DNA from: Xestospongia muta
Taxonomy: Eukaryota > Porifera > Demospongiae > Haplosclerida > Petrosiidae
DNA length: 64,000 bases
Direction of reading: 5' to 3'
Assembly (NCBI GenBank): GCA_963693285.1
Contig: OY848919.1
Coordinates: 9,109,461 to 9,173,460, forward strand
Shown: one piece after another, positions 33,589 to 46,600 of the stretch
Layout of the letters: every line of letters begins with the position of its first letter
Numbering within the stretch: position 1 is the stretch's first letter
Translations under genes and position numbers: made by a program
Notes under the pieces: generated by a model
The model's input: only the letters and a program-made list of their open reading frames with translations
Told to the model about the DNA's origin: nothing
The model's database searches: none

Positions 33589-36500
33589 GTTGGAGAAACT
33601 ACCTGGAGTAAGGTAGATCTTGATTCCCTAAAACAAATGGTTGCTGAAGACATTGTGCATTATTTAGAACTAAGACGTAAAGATGTTTCCTCTACTACAC
33701 CTGCACCTTTCGAAGGAATGTTGCCATCTATTCAAACCGTTTCTCAATCTTCAGAGTCCCTATCCCCTTCAGTATATTGTACTGTTAAAAATGAGATCCT
33801 ACATAAGTTACGTAGTGTAGAGGAGTCTCCTCAGCTATTTCAGTCACACTGGATATATGCAGTAGACTCTGGAGGTCAATCTGCTTTCATAGACATTGCT
33901 CCTGCATTATTACGTTATACTTCAGTGAACATACTCACACATAAGCTAAATGAAAAGCTCAAGGACAAAGTTAAGTTTTATTACACCATTGATGGATGTC
34001 AATTTGACAAATTAGAGGAACGACACATTACACACCTGCAACTTCTTGAAGCATCAAATCGGTCCCTTGTATCTTTTTATCCTCCCAATGTACCAGATAT
34101 TAATGTAGAACTTTCACATGTAAAGCCATTCTGTCTAGTGCTAGGAACATTTTATGATAAGATAAGCGATTCTGGTGAATCTTTAGATGAAAAAGATGCT
34201 ATTCTCAGTCCAATATTGAAGCCATTTAAGAATGTTAAACGTGTTTATTCTACTTTTGGAGAAAAAATTGTAGCTTTAAATGCAACTGCTAGAGGTAAAG
34301 AGGAAAAAGAGTTAGCTGATGATATTCGTCGCAAAATAGCCCTATCTTACATTAAGGCTGACATTCCAATTCGATGGTTTTTGTTCCAGATAGAGCTAGA
34401 GAAGCGTCAGAAGACACCAGCCCATCTCATTAGCATGTCTGATTGTATCAAGATTGGCAACGATATTAATATGGATAATAATGAAGTTAAGTCAGCTTTG
34501 ATGTACTATCATGACTTGACCATCTATCTTTATTTTCCTGGAGTGCTTGATAATGTTGTCTTCCTTAATCCACAACCACTCCTTAACAAGCTAACACAAT
34601 TGATTAGCATCTCTTTTTCTGGTACTGCTCAATACTTAGAAAGTAAAGGCATCATTGTTCCTGATAGAGCTGATGTAAATCTTAAAGAAAAGGGAATTTT
34701 CTCACAAAATTTACTGACCAAATGGAATTATCTGTCACAAGGATTTTCAGATGGCATATTCTCAGCTGAGGATTCTTAAAGTTGATGGAATATTTATTTA
34801 TTTTATCTCCTCTACCTGATAAACCAGGAGAATACTTCCTTCCCTGTGTTCTTCCAATGGCTACAACCAGTGATTTAGAGAACTTAAGAAAACATTTTAA
34901 AAAGACAGTTGATCCTCTAGTTTTGGCATGGATTGATGATGACGAACCTAAACCTCTTCCACAAGGTCTATTTCCAGCTTTGGTTGTTAATCTACTCTCT
35001 TGCAATTGTTCACAAAATTTCAATTTATTACCTCCACAGTCTGATAGTCCACAATACCGTAACGTCATTCGCTTATCAGACAAAAGCCATGGAGGAGAAC
35101 TTTTATTAATAGATTCTATTTGCTTGCTAGAAATATTATACACTGGTAAACATAGTGAGTGTTATCGTATTCGTCTAGTTATTAAAGAAGGTATCAATGC
35201 AGTTGTAGACATTTATTTTATATGCACAACTTAAAAGATCCTGAGGAACAGTTTCATTGTTCAATTTGTAATACAACAGAGCACCTTCGTCGTTTGAGTG
35301 AAACCAACACACTAACATGTTCAAAAGATGGTACAACTTGTGATATTGATAAAACACGTCAGCTGAGTTGGTTAAGATCTGTAGTTAAAAGTGAGTTTTT
35401 ACATAGTAACATAAATACATGCAATAAAGTAAAGTGTTTTACTGTTTATACAACAAACTCATACAGTACTAGCCTATGTATAGTACATGTCCCTTATAAT
35501 ATGGTGAGATGTACTATACATAACTAAAGAGCATCCAAATATAATTTGAAAGCTCTTTAGTTATGCATACACCATTACCTATATGGTGTAGCAGTTTATT
35601 TAGACCAATAGAAAAAGGGCAGTTTACAAATAATAGAAGTTACTAGAAGCCTAGGATTGTGTATTATAACTTACTATATTTACTGACTTTAGTTACTATT
35701 ATCATTAATTGAAGTTGCTTTATAAATACATAATAAGTAATAATAATAGCAATGATTAAATATGTTACATAGTAATTGCCACTAGTTTAAAGATTAGATA
35801 TAATTGAGTTAATTGTGATATCAATTATTTGTATGGACTAGGGACAGCCCCTGATGACACTTGTGGACATGATTCAAAGTTAGTGGAAGTAAATCTGTCA
35901 GAGTGTGGTGTGGAATCTGACACAGAATCATACAAAAGGGAACCTCTAAAGAAGAAATCAAAAAGAAAACATAAAGGTATTACAATAGGTTGTCCATTTC
36001 ACCTAAATCTATACACTTGTTTCATAAAGAAGAGCCAATCAATGTGATCATTAAATTATATATCTTTCATTTAAACAGAAGAAGTGTCTTCTCAAAGTCA
36101 TCAAGTATCACAGAATGATCTAGCAATGAAGAAATCAGAATCTTCAGAAACTGATGGTTCATTGGGAGCACCATCTAGTACTTCACCTCATACTCAATTA
36201 GGTATATATACACTATACATGTTAAAGTCATGATGTGGATGGGGCTAGAGGGTATGATTGTTGTACAGTAATTATTTTTATTAAAATACAAATATACAAA
36301 TGCTTTCTATAACTATGTACCATTATCAAAAGTAAATGATGTTTGACTAACTTAAATACTTCTTACTTCTTAGATACAAAACCTGAGAAACATGTTTTAT
36401 TGACATTACTTTCTCCGATCTCTTATTTGTGGCATGAGCTTGGAGTTTTACTTGGAGTTCATCAGGGTACCATTAGCACCTTATCCATATCTACATATTC

Positions 36501-37129
36501 TGACCTTGTAAAGATGTCAGGTATATTGCAAAGCTGGTTGGGTAATGAACCAACTCCTGTTACATGGAATCAAATCATTAATATATTAGAGGGACCACTA
36601 CAGAATAAAACACTTGCTGATGAGATCCGTCAAAAAATTATATCAGGTAAGTATTTCTATTAGTGGTAGCACTTAATCCACTTTTTATTTCTAACGATAT
36701 AAGTACTACTTTCCAAGTGTTTTTAAATATAATCTGTTACAAAATTAGAATTTCCATTTCACATTTTGTACAATAGTTGTTTGTACCTTATGTTGCTTAA
36801 GTGTCATATGCCCACTTCTTAATCTCTATAGTCTGTTTGGTTTACATTTTACAGGCTGATTTGTAACCACAACTTTGCTATACTTCTTGTTACATAGTTA
36901 ATTTTGATATCATTGGAGTTGTGGTTCTTATAATAGTATTCATGACGTGATTGGCATTTTATATGTATACTTTTCACAACGCTCCATATAAATTATGTTT
37001 ATAATCTCCAATAAATAATCACTTCCTGTCTGGAAAGTCAAAACAAAACATAGTACAGTTGTTCAGGGAGAACTCACTAATAGTATTTCATTATATCTAT
37101 TTCTTGTAGATAGGATGTAAGAGTTATGG

Positions 37130-37625
37130 TTAGAGATATTTATTTTACATCATTATAATGATACACTACTATAAGTGTTTTGTTTATCACTATAGATACA
37201 TTATAGATGATTGATATGACCATTCTCAGATGTCTTCATTAAAAGATTATTAGATATTTTAATATTTTAATAATAATTATTTTACATTTATTTCCGTAAG
37301 AATACAATTTACAGTTACAATAAACAGTAGTAATAAACACTTGTTATAGTGTATAATACTTTTCATTTTTCAGTAAACATTACAAAACTATTGATTATAG
37401 TTAACAGTGAGAGAATTATAAAACGAGTTATCTTCGGAAACCATTGACTTATCTGCGTTTTCATTTTTAAACCAACAACCCAAATAATTAGAGTGATGGT
37501 CAAGGCTTTACTGAGCATGCGCAGACAATATGAGGGTGAACGGCTCCTCTGCCAGCCGACCACTCTCCACGGGTGAAAGACTTGAGTCACTGTTGACTTG
37601 AACTAGCTACGGCATCTAATAATCC
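37130..37625 (+). repeat. Promoter-like repeat block, copy 2
   Basis: Aligns with 6850-7342 at moderate identity and carries the exact TGAGCATGCGCAGA at 37512-37525. It ends AACTAGCTACGGCATCTAAT and is followed at once by a truncated GTPase fragment, so a copied promoter now sits in front of an internal coding fragment. Confidence 0.55.
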
Positions 37626-38400
37626 ATCTTTATTTTCCTGAAGTCCTCCTTAATGTTGTCATTCTTAATCCTCGAATATTCCTTAACAAATTGTCACATG
37701 TGATTAACATCTCTTTTGCCAATGCTATTAACTTCTTTGAAGATCACAATGTCTATGATATTCCTCCTTTAGCTCATAAGAAACTTAAGACAATGGGAAT
37801 TTTTCGATTACTGTCCTCGTGTGATTTCTTTCACATAGATTTTCAGATATTTCTCAGCTAAAGATCGAAATTTATGAAATATTATTATTTATCTCCATCA
37901 TATACATGAGACACATGGATATTTCTTCCTTGTATTCTTTCTACTACCATTGACTTTGAGTCTTTGAGGCAACTTTTAAAAAGAATGTTGATCTTCTTAT
38001 CTTGTCTTGGCAACTGAGCCTCTACCCTAAGCTCTTTTTTCTGCATTAGTTCTTAACTTTCTATCATGTACAAATTCATCAGTGTTACCAACATTTGAAG
38101 TAGCAACTCCAAAATCTGGCACTCTATAGTATGGCGATGTTATAGTTATTATCATGTGGACAAGCCTAGCAGGAACAGTTTTATTAGTGGATGCCATATA
38201 CTGGCTGGAGATATTCTATTCTAAACCACCAAACTACTGTCACTATATTTGTGAAGTTGTTCAAGATGAAATGGAAGCAGTTGTAGACAAATTCAGATAT
38301 AAGTTAACTTTAAAGAACATGAGGAACAGTTTCACTGTTCAATTTCCAATACAACAAAACACTTTTGTCATTTGAATAAAAAAATCACTTGCTTTAATTA
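37626..38400 (+). pseudogene. Truncated Roc-COR fragment inside gene B intron
   Basis: Starts in the COR part with IYLYFPEVLLNVVILNPR and KKLKTMGIFRL, and reaches the region matching the Cys-rich end of the GTPase exon (SISNTTKHFCHL in spirit, with Cys positions lost). Stops and frame changes are frequent. Sequence upstream of the COR part is absent; the join with the promoter-like block is abrupt. Confidence 0.7.
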
Positions 38401-38541
38401 AGAATAATCTCCTGTTAATAAACACACCAGTTTCCTTGATTTTTAATTGAAGTTAATTTACAATACGTTTGCAACAATTATGTAGTATGTACACATGTAT
38501 AGTTGGCCATTATCTATAAAAAATCATCACATTTATTACAG

Positions 38542-38717
38542 AAAAACAAGAACACTTACATGGTCGCTGTGGTGAATGTGAGAATTGCGGTCAGTGTGTA
38601 AAATGCCTTGACAAAAAGAAATTTGTGGTGGTCTTGGGTGGAAAAAAAAAAGCTTGTAAGTACAGAAAATGCATTGGAATTAAGAATGTCAACCATAAGC
38701 AGCAATCAACAGTACAG
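38542..38717 (+). CDS. CXXC-type zinc-finger exon
   Basis: Bounded by ATTACAG and CAG|GTAAGTG. The frame reads GRCGECENCGQCVKCLDKKKF and later GGKKKACKYRKC. CXXC fingers (DNMT1, MBD1, KMT2A type) have CGxCxxC, then CxxCxxC, a KFGG-like turn and KxxCxxRxC. Here the spacer between the third and fourth Cys is shortened and KFGG reads KFVVVLGG, so one Zn ligand may be missing. The exon enters in phase 1 and leaves in phase 0, and the next open stretch (38770-38886) ends with TAA. CXXC domains bind unmethylated CpG; finding one beside a Roc-COR/Death gene is unexpected. Confidence 0.6.
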
Positions 38718-39016
38718 GTAAGTGCACTGTACATGTATATCACAATTTGTTCATTTGTCAATTGTATAGACCACAGACAGAAATACTTCCATTCATGCCT
38801 TACCTGAAGCAGGTTATGGCCATCCCCAGTGTTATCCTCAGTTATCTGTCCAATCTGCTGTGAAATTAATCTATGATCACCCTTAAGCTTGAGTCAGTAT
38901 TCAGTTATTAATTTATTTATTCGTAAACTAATTGTTATTATAATTATTTAAATACAATTACGTTTTGTGACGTCACCACATCAAGTCGGTGAAAAAATTG
39001 AATCCCCGTTATGTAG

Positions 39017-40509
39017 CGAGATGACAATGAACTTTGACCTCACGTGACGACAAAAGTAGGCAGGACTGAGTGACTGACTGATATCTATTATTATAACGAT
39101 TGTTGTGCTGGTGTCTTGCACAGAAATTAAAGTTTTGCCTATAAGTGATCAGTATATACTAGGTTTGCATTATCACTTATTAAGCCAGTTTATTATGGAA
39201 TACAAACCACAACAAAAATGGGCATCGAGTTCATTGTTTTGTTATTGCTTTATGTCTAATAGTATTTATATTTTGTTTAAACTTTTGTTAATTTGTTTAT
39301 TTCTTTGAAAACATTTAAGCAGGACTTACATAAAAAGTTTAAATGTATTCAAAGAAATAAACAAATCAACAGAAGTACTATGCAAAATGGAAAGCTATAA
39401 CAATATATCTTAATAATAATTATTGCATATTCAGTCCATAATCTCTTTGATTTATTATCATTCCAACATCTATAGTATTATTTGCCAGTGTTACTTAGTT
39501 TGTTAACTCAACCTGGGGCATTTGTAATCATTAATTATATGTATTTATGCTACCAGTTCATCTATTAACAAGTTTTGAATATGGAATTTCAACATGGAGC
39601 CTCCACTTCTTTTAATTTAAGTTATAAATAATATTGTTTACAAATTAAGGAAAGTTGAATCCAGTGTATTATTGCTACATAGCAGGTTTGATACAATTCT
39701 AATCCTAATTGATTAGTAAATATTAATCACTAAGTATTTAAAACTAATTGTAATTCTAATTGTAATTATGAAGTTATTATCTACTGTACATAAGTAGAAA
39801 ATTTGCAAACTCCTACTATTTCTAACACTTTATCACTATTTAATTTTTATGCTTGAATTGACCAAGAACACATATTTTTAACCTAATGGCCTTACTGTAT
39901 CTTTTAAAGGAATTTATATAGTAGAGTACTAACTAGAGTAGGAATGACAATATGAAATTCCATATTCAAAACTTGTTAATAGATGAACTGGTAGCATAAA
40001 TACATCTAAATTAATGATTACAAATGCCCCAGGTTGAGTTAACAAAGTAAGTAACACTGGCAAATAACACTATAGGTGTTGGAATGATAATAAATCAAAG
40101 AGATTATGCACTGAATATGCAATAATCTTTATTGAGATATATTGTTATAGCTTTCACATTTTGCTTAAACTATTACTTCTGTTGATTTGTTTATTTCTTT
40201 GAATACGTTTAAACTTTCTATATATGTAAGTCCTGCTTAAATGTATTCAAATATATAAACAAATCAACAAAAGTTTAAACAAAATATAAATACTATTAGA
40301 CATAAAGCAATAACAAAACAATGAATAAACTGGCTTAATAAGTGATAATGCAAACCTAGTATATACTGATCACTTATAGGCAAAACTTTAATTTCTGTGC
40401 AAGACACCAGCACAAAAATCGTTATAATAATAAAAGTGATAATAGATATCAGTCAGTCAGTCCTGCCTACTTTTGTCGTCACGTGAGGTCAAAGTTCATT
40501 GTCATCTCG
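39017..40509. mobile_element. Large foldback element with arms of about 560-575 bp
   Basis: The left arm 39017-39591 is the inverted copy of 39952-40509 over nearly its full length, with a 360-bp spacer. The outer ends read CGAGATGACAATGAACTTTG and its complement. GTAG precedes the left end and lies one base after the right end, a weak hint of target duplication. Each arm contains a smaller palindrome around TTGTTTATTTCTTTGAA. No open frame of note. The right end is 44 bp from the gene P promoter motif. Confidence 0.8.
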
Positions 40510-40553
40510 GGTAGGTGCAAGCAGACTGTAAGCCACACCTTAATTTTGTAAAC

Positions 40554-40567
40554 TGAGCATGCGCAGA
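40554..40567 (+). promoter_or_regulatory. TGAGCATGCGCAGA motif of gene P
   Basis: Exact match to the M1 and B motifs, sense orientation, 68 bp before the ATG at 40636. Confidence 0.65.
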
Positions 40568-40635
40568 CTGTAACAATTAAGCCTCGACCTTTCTTTATTG
40601 AGAAGTCTGAAGAGTAAGCACTAAAGATTTTGAGA

Positions 40636-43600
40636 ATGGCCTCGCAGGATGAATCAGTGAGTCTATAACATTTATATTACTTTGTCATCCTACCTGTTTG
40701 CCACTGTGATACTAGCTATTGTATAAACTGGGTTGGATAGACTCATTTCCCCTACTGTCATTTCGCCTACTAATGTTTACTTTCTATCATTTTTTCTACT
40801 CGTAAGAAACTTTTGGTAATTGTACATACATACTTATAATTAATTAAATCTGTCTATAAATTGGTATGAGCAGATAAACCTGATAAATGTTCTTCTAAGG
40901 TAATGGAGTTTGATGTAAACCTGTCCTTTAGTTTTTTGATTATTATGATCTTTTGGAAGGGTTTTCCTGGATCTTTGTAGAAGTCCTGAGGAGAAATATG
41001 TAATGGAGATCTATTGTCTTTTCTTTCAGGAACTCAAAGGCTCTTTGGTAGGTAGCACGAGTCTTTCTAGGTAGCAGTCAATATACAAAACGAAACTGCT
41101 AACTATTCTCGAAAGCTTGAAGTATAAAACTTTGATAGGATAATTCTGAGCAAATTACCATAGAGATTGTTGTCTGTAGGAAAAAAAAAGATTATTAGTG
41201 TTTTATTTCCATCTTGTGCCATTACAAGTTGCTTTAGATCAATTGTTTTGTCCATTCACCCTTATAGTATAAAACTACTTGTGAGTGTGGTATAACAGGG
41301 AGTCATTTTCTTTTGGTTTGGTAGAGAGATACTCTCTTTGGTTAAAATGTAGGCAACCTAACTGCTATTTCATACATGTCAGGTATTACTCCTACACTAT
41401 AGTGATGATTCTTAACAACTCTACAAAATATCTTTATATCTTGACATTTTCTTTTGATAACATATCTGTATCCTTGATAATTTAATGAACGTGCACCTTT
41501 GTGACTTCATGTCTTAAAACTGATTGACTATGTACATGTCAATTCTGATGTACTATAATGTTATAAGTTACTATCTTTAGTGTTGTAACTGATCAATTCA
41601 TGCTAAAACTGAATACTGTTAACCTAATCATTATAACCACAACGTTTTGATAAATTATAACTATAAATAGCCTAACTTAATCAATAAAGATAAGTTTTAT
41701 GTGTGTATTTAAGTGTTACAAATTTGGTCTAAAGTAGGGAATATGAGAGTAGGTGAACTGAGTCTAATCAAAGTGAGTGTGGTGACTTTTGTTGGCTAGA
41801 GAAATGTCATAAACTTGATCATCTCTGCATGTAGGTGATGAGGATTTATACCTTTTAGAAAGCATGAAATAAGTTTGTCACTAGGCGATTTAAATTTCCT
41901 GTTTTTCAAGCTACAAATATCTCTTCAAAAGGAAAAAATAAAATTTATAGTACACAATTTTTGGAAGTTGATTTGCTATCATTTTTAATATAAATACTAA
42001 ATCAATGAAGTGTTTTATCCTATACACAATGATGTTTTAAGTAAAACTAAATCAATAGAATGTTCTGTCCTACACATAAATGTTTTAAGTATACTGATAT
42101 ACTGCAGCCCAAACTTCACCACTTGAAACCACAAACATTTCATAAGGTCTCCTGAATATATAGTGATAATAGTATAATTATATTCGTTTATGACACATCC
42201 CACAATTGCATACCAATGCAGATGCATATTGTAATATAATTGACAACTCTAGTTGTTAGCCTTGTACCAGATGTTTGGCAAAAGGAAGTAATGTCTTATA
42301 ACTACAGTTTGTGCATGTGTGTGATTATTGTAATTTTTGCAACATAATAACATCATAATTAAACGTTTTTAAAGGATATGACAAATCAATGGGTTGGGGC
42401 TATCCTGATGATGTTTTATTTACTGCACGAGTTTAAGCTTGGCTTCAAATAGTCTAGTTTGTTGTTTATGCCAAGATTTAGTGCTTTCAAAAAAATAATA
42501 CATATGTTCTGTACAATTGAGATCCACATTGAAGGGCTTAGAGAATAACTGTTTTACTAGATGTCTCCATTTCTAGAGATGGTCTCTTTTCTGATCTGTG
42601 TCCAGTGCAACTTTTAATTATGTCTCTTGAGAAGTTTATTGTAGACCTGGAGGCATTCAAGCATATGGTTGGACACTCTCAATATATACATTTAATAGAT
42701 AATAGCTAGTGTTTTTAATACGTAGATTTGGTTTTCCTATTTGCTTTAGAGCGCAAAGTAGAGCACCTGAGAAGTTGCTCTCATCAGTATAGATAGTTAT
42801 TGTAAATAGTCAAACATTGTGATAAAAGGAATTTTTACATCATAGCTGACGGAGGATTCTATTAGACCTATCTTTTGCTTACATGTTGGTCTAGTGATGA
42901 GAGTACTTGTAACCTTGGTCAAATCTTGAGTTTACACTGCTACAAAATTCTTTGTCATCTATGCCTTTTAATTAAATATGCATATATGAAAGAATACCAC
43001 ATGCGTTTGAAATTCACCATGCCTACGTTAGACAAAGTCTTATCAAAATAATCACAGTTGTTTGTGCTCTATGCTGCAGTATATGATATCGGACTTCACA
43101 GTAGATTAAAAAAAAAATATAAAAATATGTTATCAATGAACTTGAATTACTTTTTTGTTCAATAGTCTTTATTGATTTTGTTTCATTACTAGGATGACAA
43201 GACAGCTTTGATATTGCCAGCTGAAAAGAAGGCTAAAAGTTTTTATAAGAAATTTATGAAACGACACACAAGTAAGCTTTCTAATATCAAAAATGATTTA
43301 CACACAATTTGTTTACTTTAGATGAAACTATTCTGTTGCAAGCTATTCATGAAGGTTATGTCACAATAAAAATTATCAAATTGCTTTTGGTTGGTCCTCC
43401 TGCTGTTGGCAAGACCTCATTTAAACACCTTCTCCTTGACCGGGAGCCAAGACCACATCATCATAGTACAGCTATTGCTGATCGACCTGTTAGAGCTGTT
43501 GAAAGAGTAACTACACTAGATGATGAAAGAATTTGGGAAATGGTTACAACAAGAGAACTTATGAATATGCTAGCTGAAAACATTCGTGTTCAAGCAAGTA

Positions 43601-46600
43601 TGAATGCCATAGATGCACCACTATACAACCCCAAAGACCAGCATAGCTCTGATCAGCCATTAAGTGTAGTTTCTGTTGAGATTGATGGAATTGCCCAAAC
43701 GCAAGCTAAGACAGAATCCATTCTGGATCTCTCTAAGGATATTCTCACTGCAATGCATAGTCCAGCTTCTCAACAACTCTTTGAATCATCCTGGATATAT
43801 GTATTAGACAGTGGTGGTCAACCACAGTTTGCTGATGTATCTAGAGCATTTGTACGTGGTAATACAGTTATTGTGATTGTACACAAGTTGACAGATCGAC
43901 TGTCAAGTAAACCAATCTTTCAGTATTCTATTGATGGCAAGCCATTAACCCAACCTAGTGAGCTTGCGATGACTAATCTTCAGCTCATTACAACATATGT
44001 GCGTTCAATCTCATCAGCTAAACTAGCAGCTGTTGATGGTGGAGACAGTGAGTCATTACCTATATTCCTCATCATTGGTACCTATGAAGACAAAATGAGG
44101 GGTCTTGGAAATTTTTTTGAGTCATTAAAGGAAAAGAATGCACAACTTATAGCAGCTTTGCAACAATACAAAGATCAATTGATTTTCTATAATGAATCAG
44201 AGCAAGAGCTTATCTTTCCTGTTAATAATATTTCCCTTCGAAATCGTAAACAGCTCTCATCTTTTATTAGAACACGTATTATTGGCCACCATAAAGCAGT
44301 TGTTAAGAAAGAAGTCCCTATTCGTTGGTATGTTTTGGAGTCTAACATCAAAGAAGAAGGAGAGAAATGTGATCATGGTATTGTATCTCGAAATCGATGT
44401 CAAGACATTGGCCAGACACTAGGAATGACCATTGCTGAAATACAGGGAGCTATTGCATTTTTCAAGTCTCTCTCCATTTTTTTGCACTTTAATACTTTCT
44501 CTCACCTTATTTTCACAAATCCACAATATTTCTTGGATGCCCTTTCCAATATAATTCGTATATCATTTGTTGATTTCCCTGAAATGCTACTACAGAAAGG
44601 AGAAATTCTGCCACACATTGCTCACCGCAGACTTCAAAAAGAAGGCTTGTTCACAATAGATCTTCTAGATCTCATATCTATACAATTTGTTCCAGGTCTT
44701 TTCGAAAAAGGTGACTTACTACGCTTGTTATGTGACCTCTGTATTGTAGCTGAAATACATCGTGATGAGTCTACATATTACTTCATGCCAGTTGCTTTGA
44801 CTCCCAAACATCTAACTGCTAATGAAAAGAAAATGTTTGTCAAAACATGTCAGCCTTTGGTTTTATCTTTTCAAAATGGAGTTGTGCCTCAAGTAAGAAC
44901 AATCTGAAATATTCATTGTTATTATTCTTCTTCCTAGGGATTATTTCCAGCCACAATTGCGGTATTGTTAAATCGTAAAGAGCCTCCATTTTTCACACTC
45001 GAGTTTCTCACTACACAATTTCCTTGTCAACTCCGATATGGTGTTAATTTGCAGTCATTAGAATTTCGTGGATCATTACTTTTAGTTGACACAATCCAAT
45101 GGATGGAAATCTACTGGACTGGTGATCCAGCTGTATGCTCTATCTTACATTCTCTTGTCACTGATGCCATTGCTTCTTGTGCTGAACCTTTAGCTTACCA
45201 TCCATCAGCTCTGAAATATAGCCCTGGTGCTCTCTGTAACCTGAAACATCAATTTCAGCAAGATATGGCTCCTGTTCATGTAGCACTTGCTACTGTTAAC
45301 AAAAGAAAGGAAGTTAAGATTTCTTGCACTATACAAGATTTGCCACCAGTGGAAATGACTGAAAGGTTCAAGGTGTGGATTGTAGGGTCTGGTGAGTTAT
45401 ATTTTCTTTGCACAAACTGACAAAATATGTTGTATATATATTTAGACAAAGAAGATTCTAACAAGACAGATACTAGTATTACACGAGACCAAGCAAATTC
45501 AGGTTAGTATATATATGAAAAGTTAACCTCTTAGATTATGCTTACTTAATCGACAATTTATAATGTGTCAAAGGTTTGTTGTTTTTAGTGTTGGGGTTTC
45601 TTGGTTTTCTAAGTCATTAATCCTTACCTTGCCTTTGCGTATAGGAGAGAGGTACAGTACTTGTTCATTATGTTGATTATTAAGGATAGTATTTGCATAA
45701 TAATATATAAAGTATCATGTTTACGACATATTTCATAATTTAGAGGTTTGTATGTGTTACGTAAACCTACTAATGAATTAATTTAAGTAAAATCCAAGAT
45801 ATTTTTAAGGTGGCCTATAGCTCAAATTAAAAGCAAATTCCCATGTTGGCATTTTTATAATGCATATGGATCCATTAATAGTGGTAAAACTGATGAAGCT
45901 TTGTCATGCGGTCCTATTGATTGCCACTATGTGATTTTTAAAGAAGGAACTAGTGATTTAAGCTTTCAAAAATGTTTATCAAATTTTATTAAAGGAGTAA
46001 AATTTCAAAATTAATATAAATATGTACGTGCAGCATAAAAATGGCACTCCCATTCAAAATGTATGGATTACAAATCTCATTATTAAATAAATGCATATTC
46101 TGTATACATACAATTACATAGACTATCAATGTGCATCAGAACCAATGAGTTTCTTATTACAAGTAGAACTACTTGGGACATTTTGCATTTAATGACTCTA
46201 GAAATAGCACTATAACTATTAGCAACTTGTAAATCTCTAATATAAGGGAAGTCTTAGTACCAGCATACTAAAACTACCTTGAATAATGTTTACACTTATA
46301 ATCTTGTTATACATGAAATTCAGTGTGTTTTGTTTGTACTCTTAGATTACGTCAATATCACTAAAACAGAAACTACAATAGTCCTAGCTGCACTTATTGG
46401 AGGCCGATTTGAATTTCCCACCAAAACTAAATTAGTCAGTACAGTATGTAGCATTTCTGTTTCCGAACCACTTGCTCAGTCTCACAGATTAGAAATACAA
46501 CACTGTGTAAAATTAGAGACTCAGAGAGAGATTAACTACCTTCACTTTGTTAAAGCTCCTTCCTCTGCTACAACATTACCTTTCCAGTTCACATTGATTG

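Larger units (their letters stand above)
30874..38886 (+). pseudogene. Gene B: Death, Roc-COR GTPase, Death, probable CXXC finger; two frameshifts
   Basis: Exons: 30874-31195 (Death-like domain starting MAEQADDLYFQQ, with TKWYTFGVLL), 32407-32460 (basic linker), 33278-35390 (Roc-COR, P-loop GPPGSGKSC, VDSGGQSAF, YYHDLTIYLYFP), 35842-35976 and 36079-36201 (Lys-rich and Ser-rich linkers), 36374-36646 (Death), and probably 38542-38717 and 38770-38886 (CXXC-type finger and C-terminus, TAA). All junctions are in phase. Against gene A, one T is missing at about 34774 (GATTTCTTGAAG became GATTCTTAAAG) and one base near 35210-35240, so the Roc-COR exon is broken twice. Either the gene is recently dead or these are sequence errors, since the rest is well kept. 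The intron before the CXXC exon holds the insertion at 37130-38400, so assigning the CXXC exon to this gene is tentative. Confidence 0.65.

Noticed and set aside
34682..35143. Minus-strand ORF of 153 codons
   Set aside because: Antisense shadow of the gene B Roc-COR exon; no domain.
36647..36950. Terminal exon of gene B directly after its second Death domain
   Set aside because: No in-phase acceptor followed by a conserved tail was found; the CXXC exon fits the phase better.
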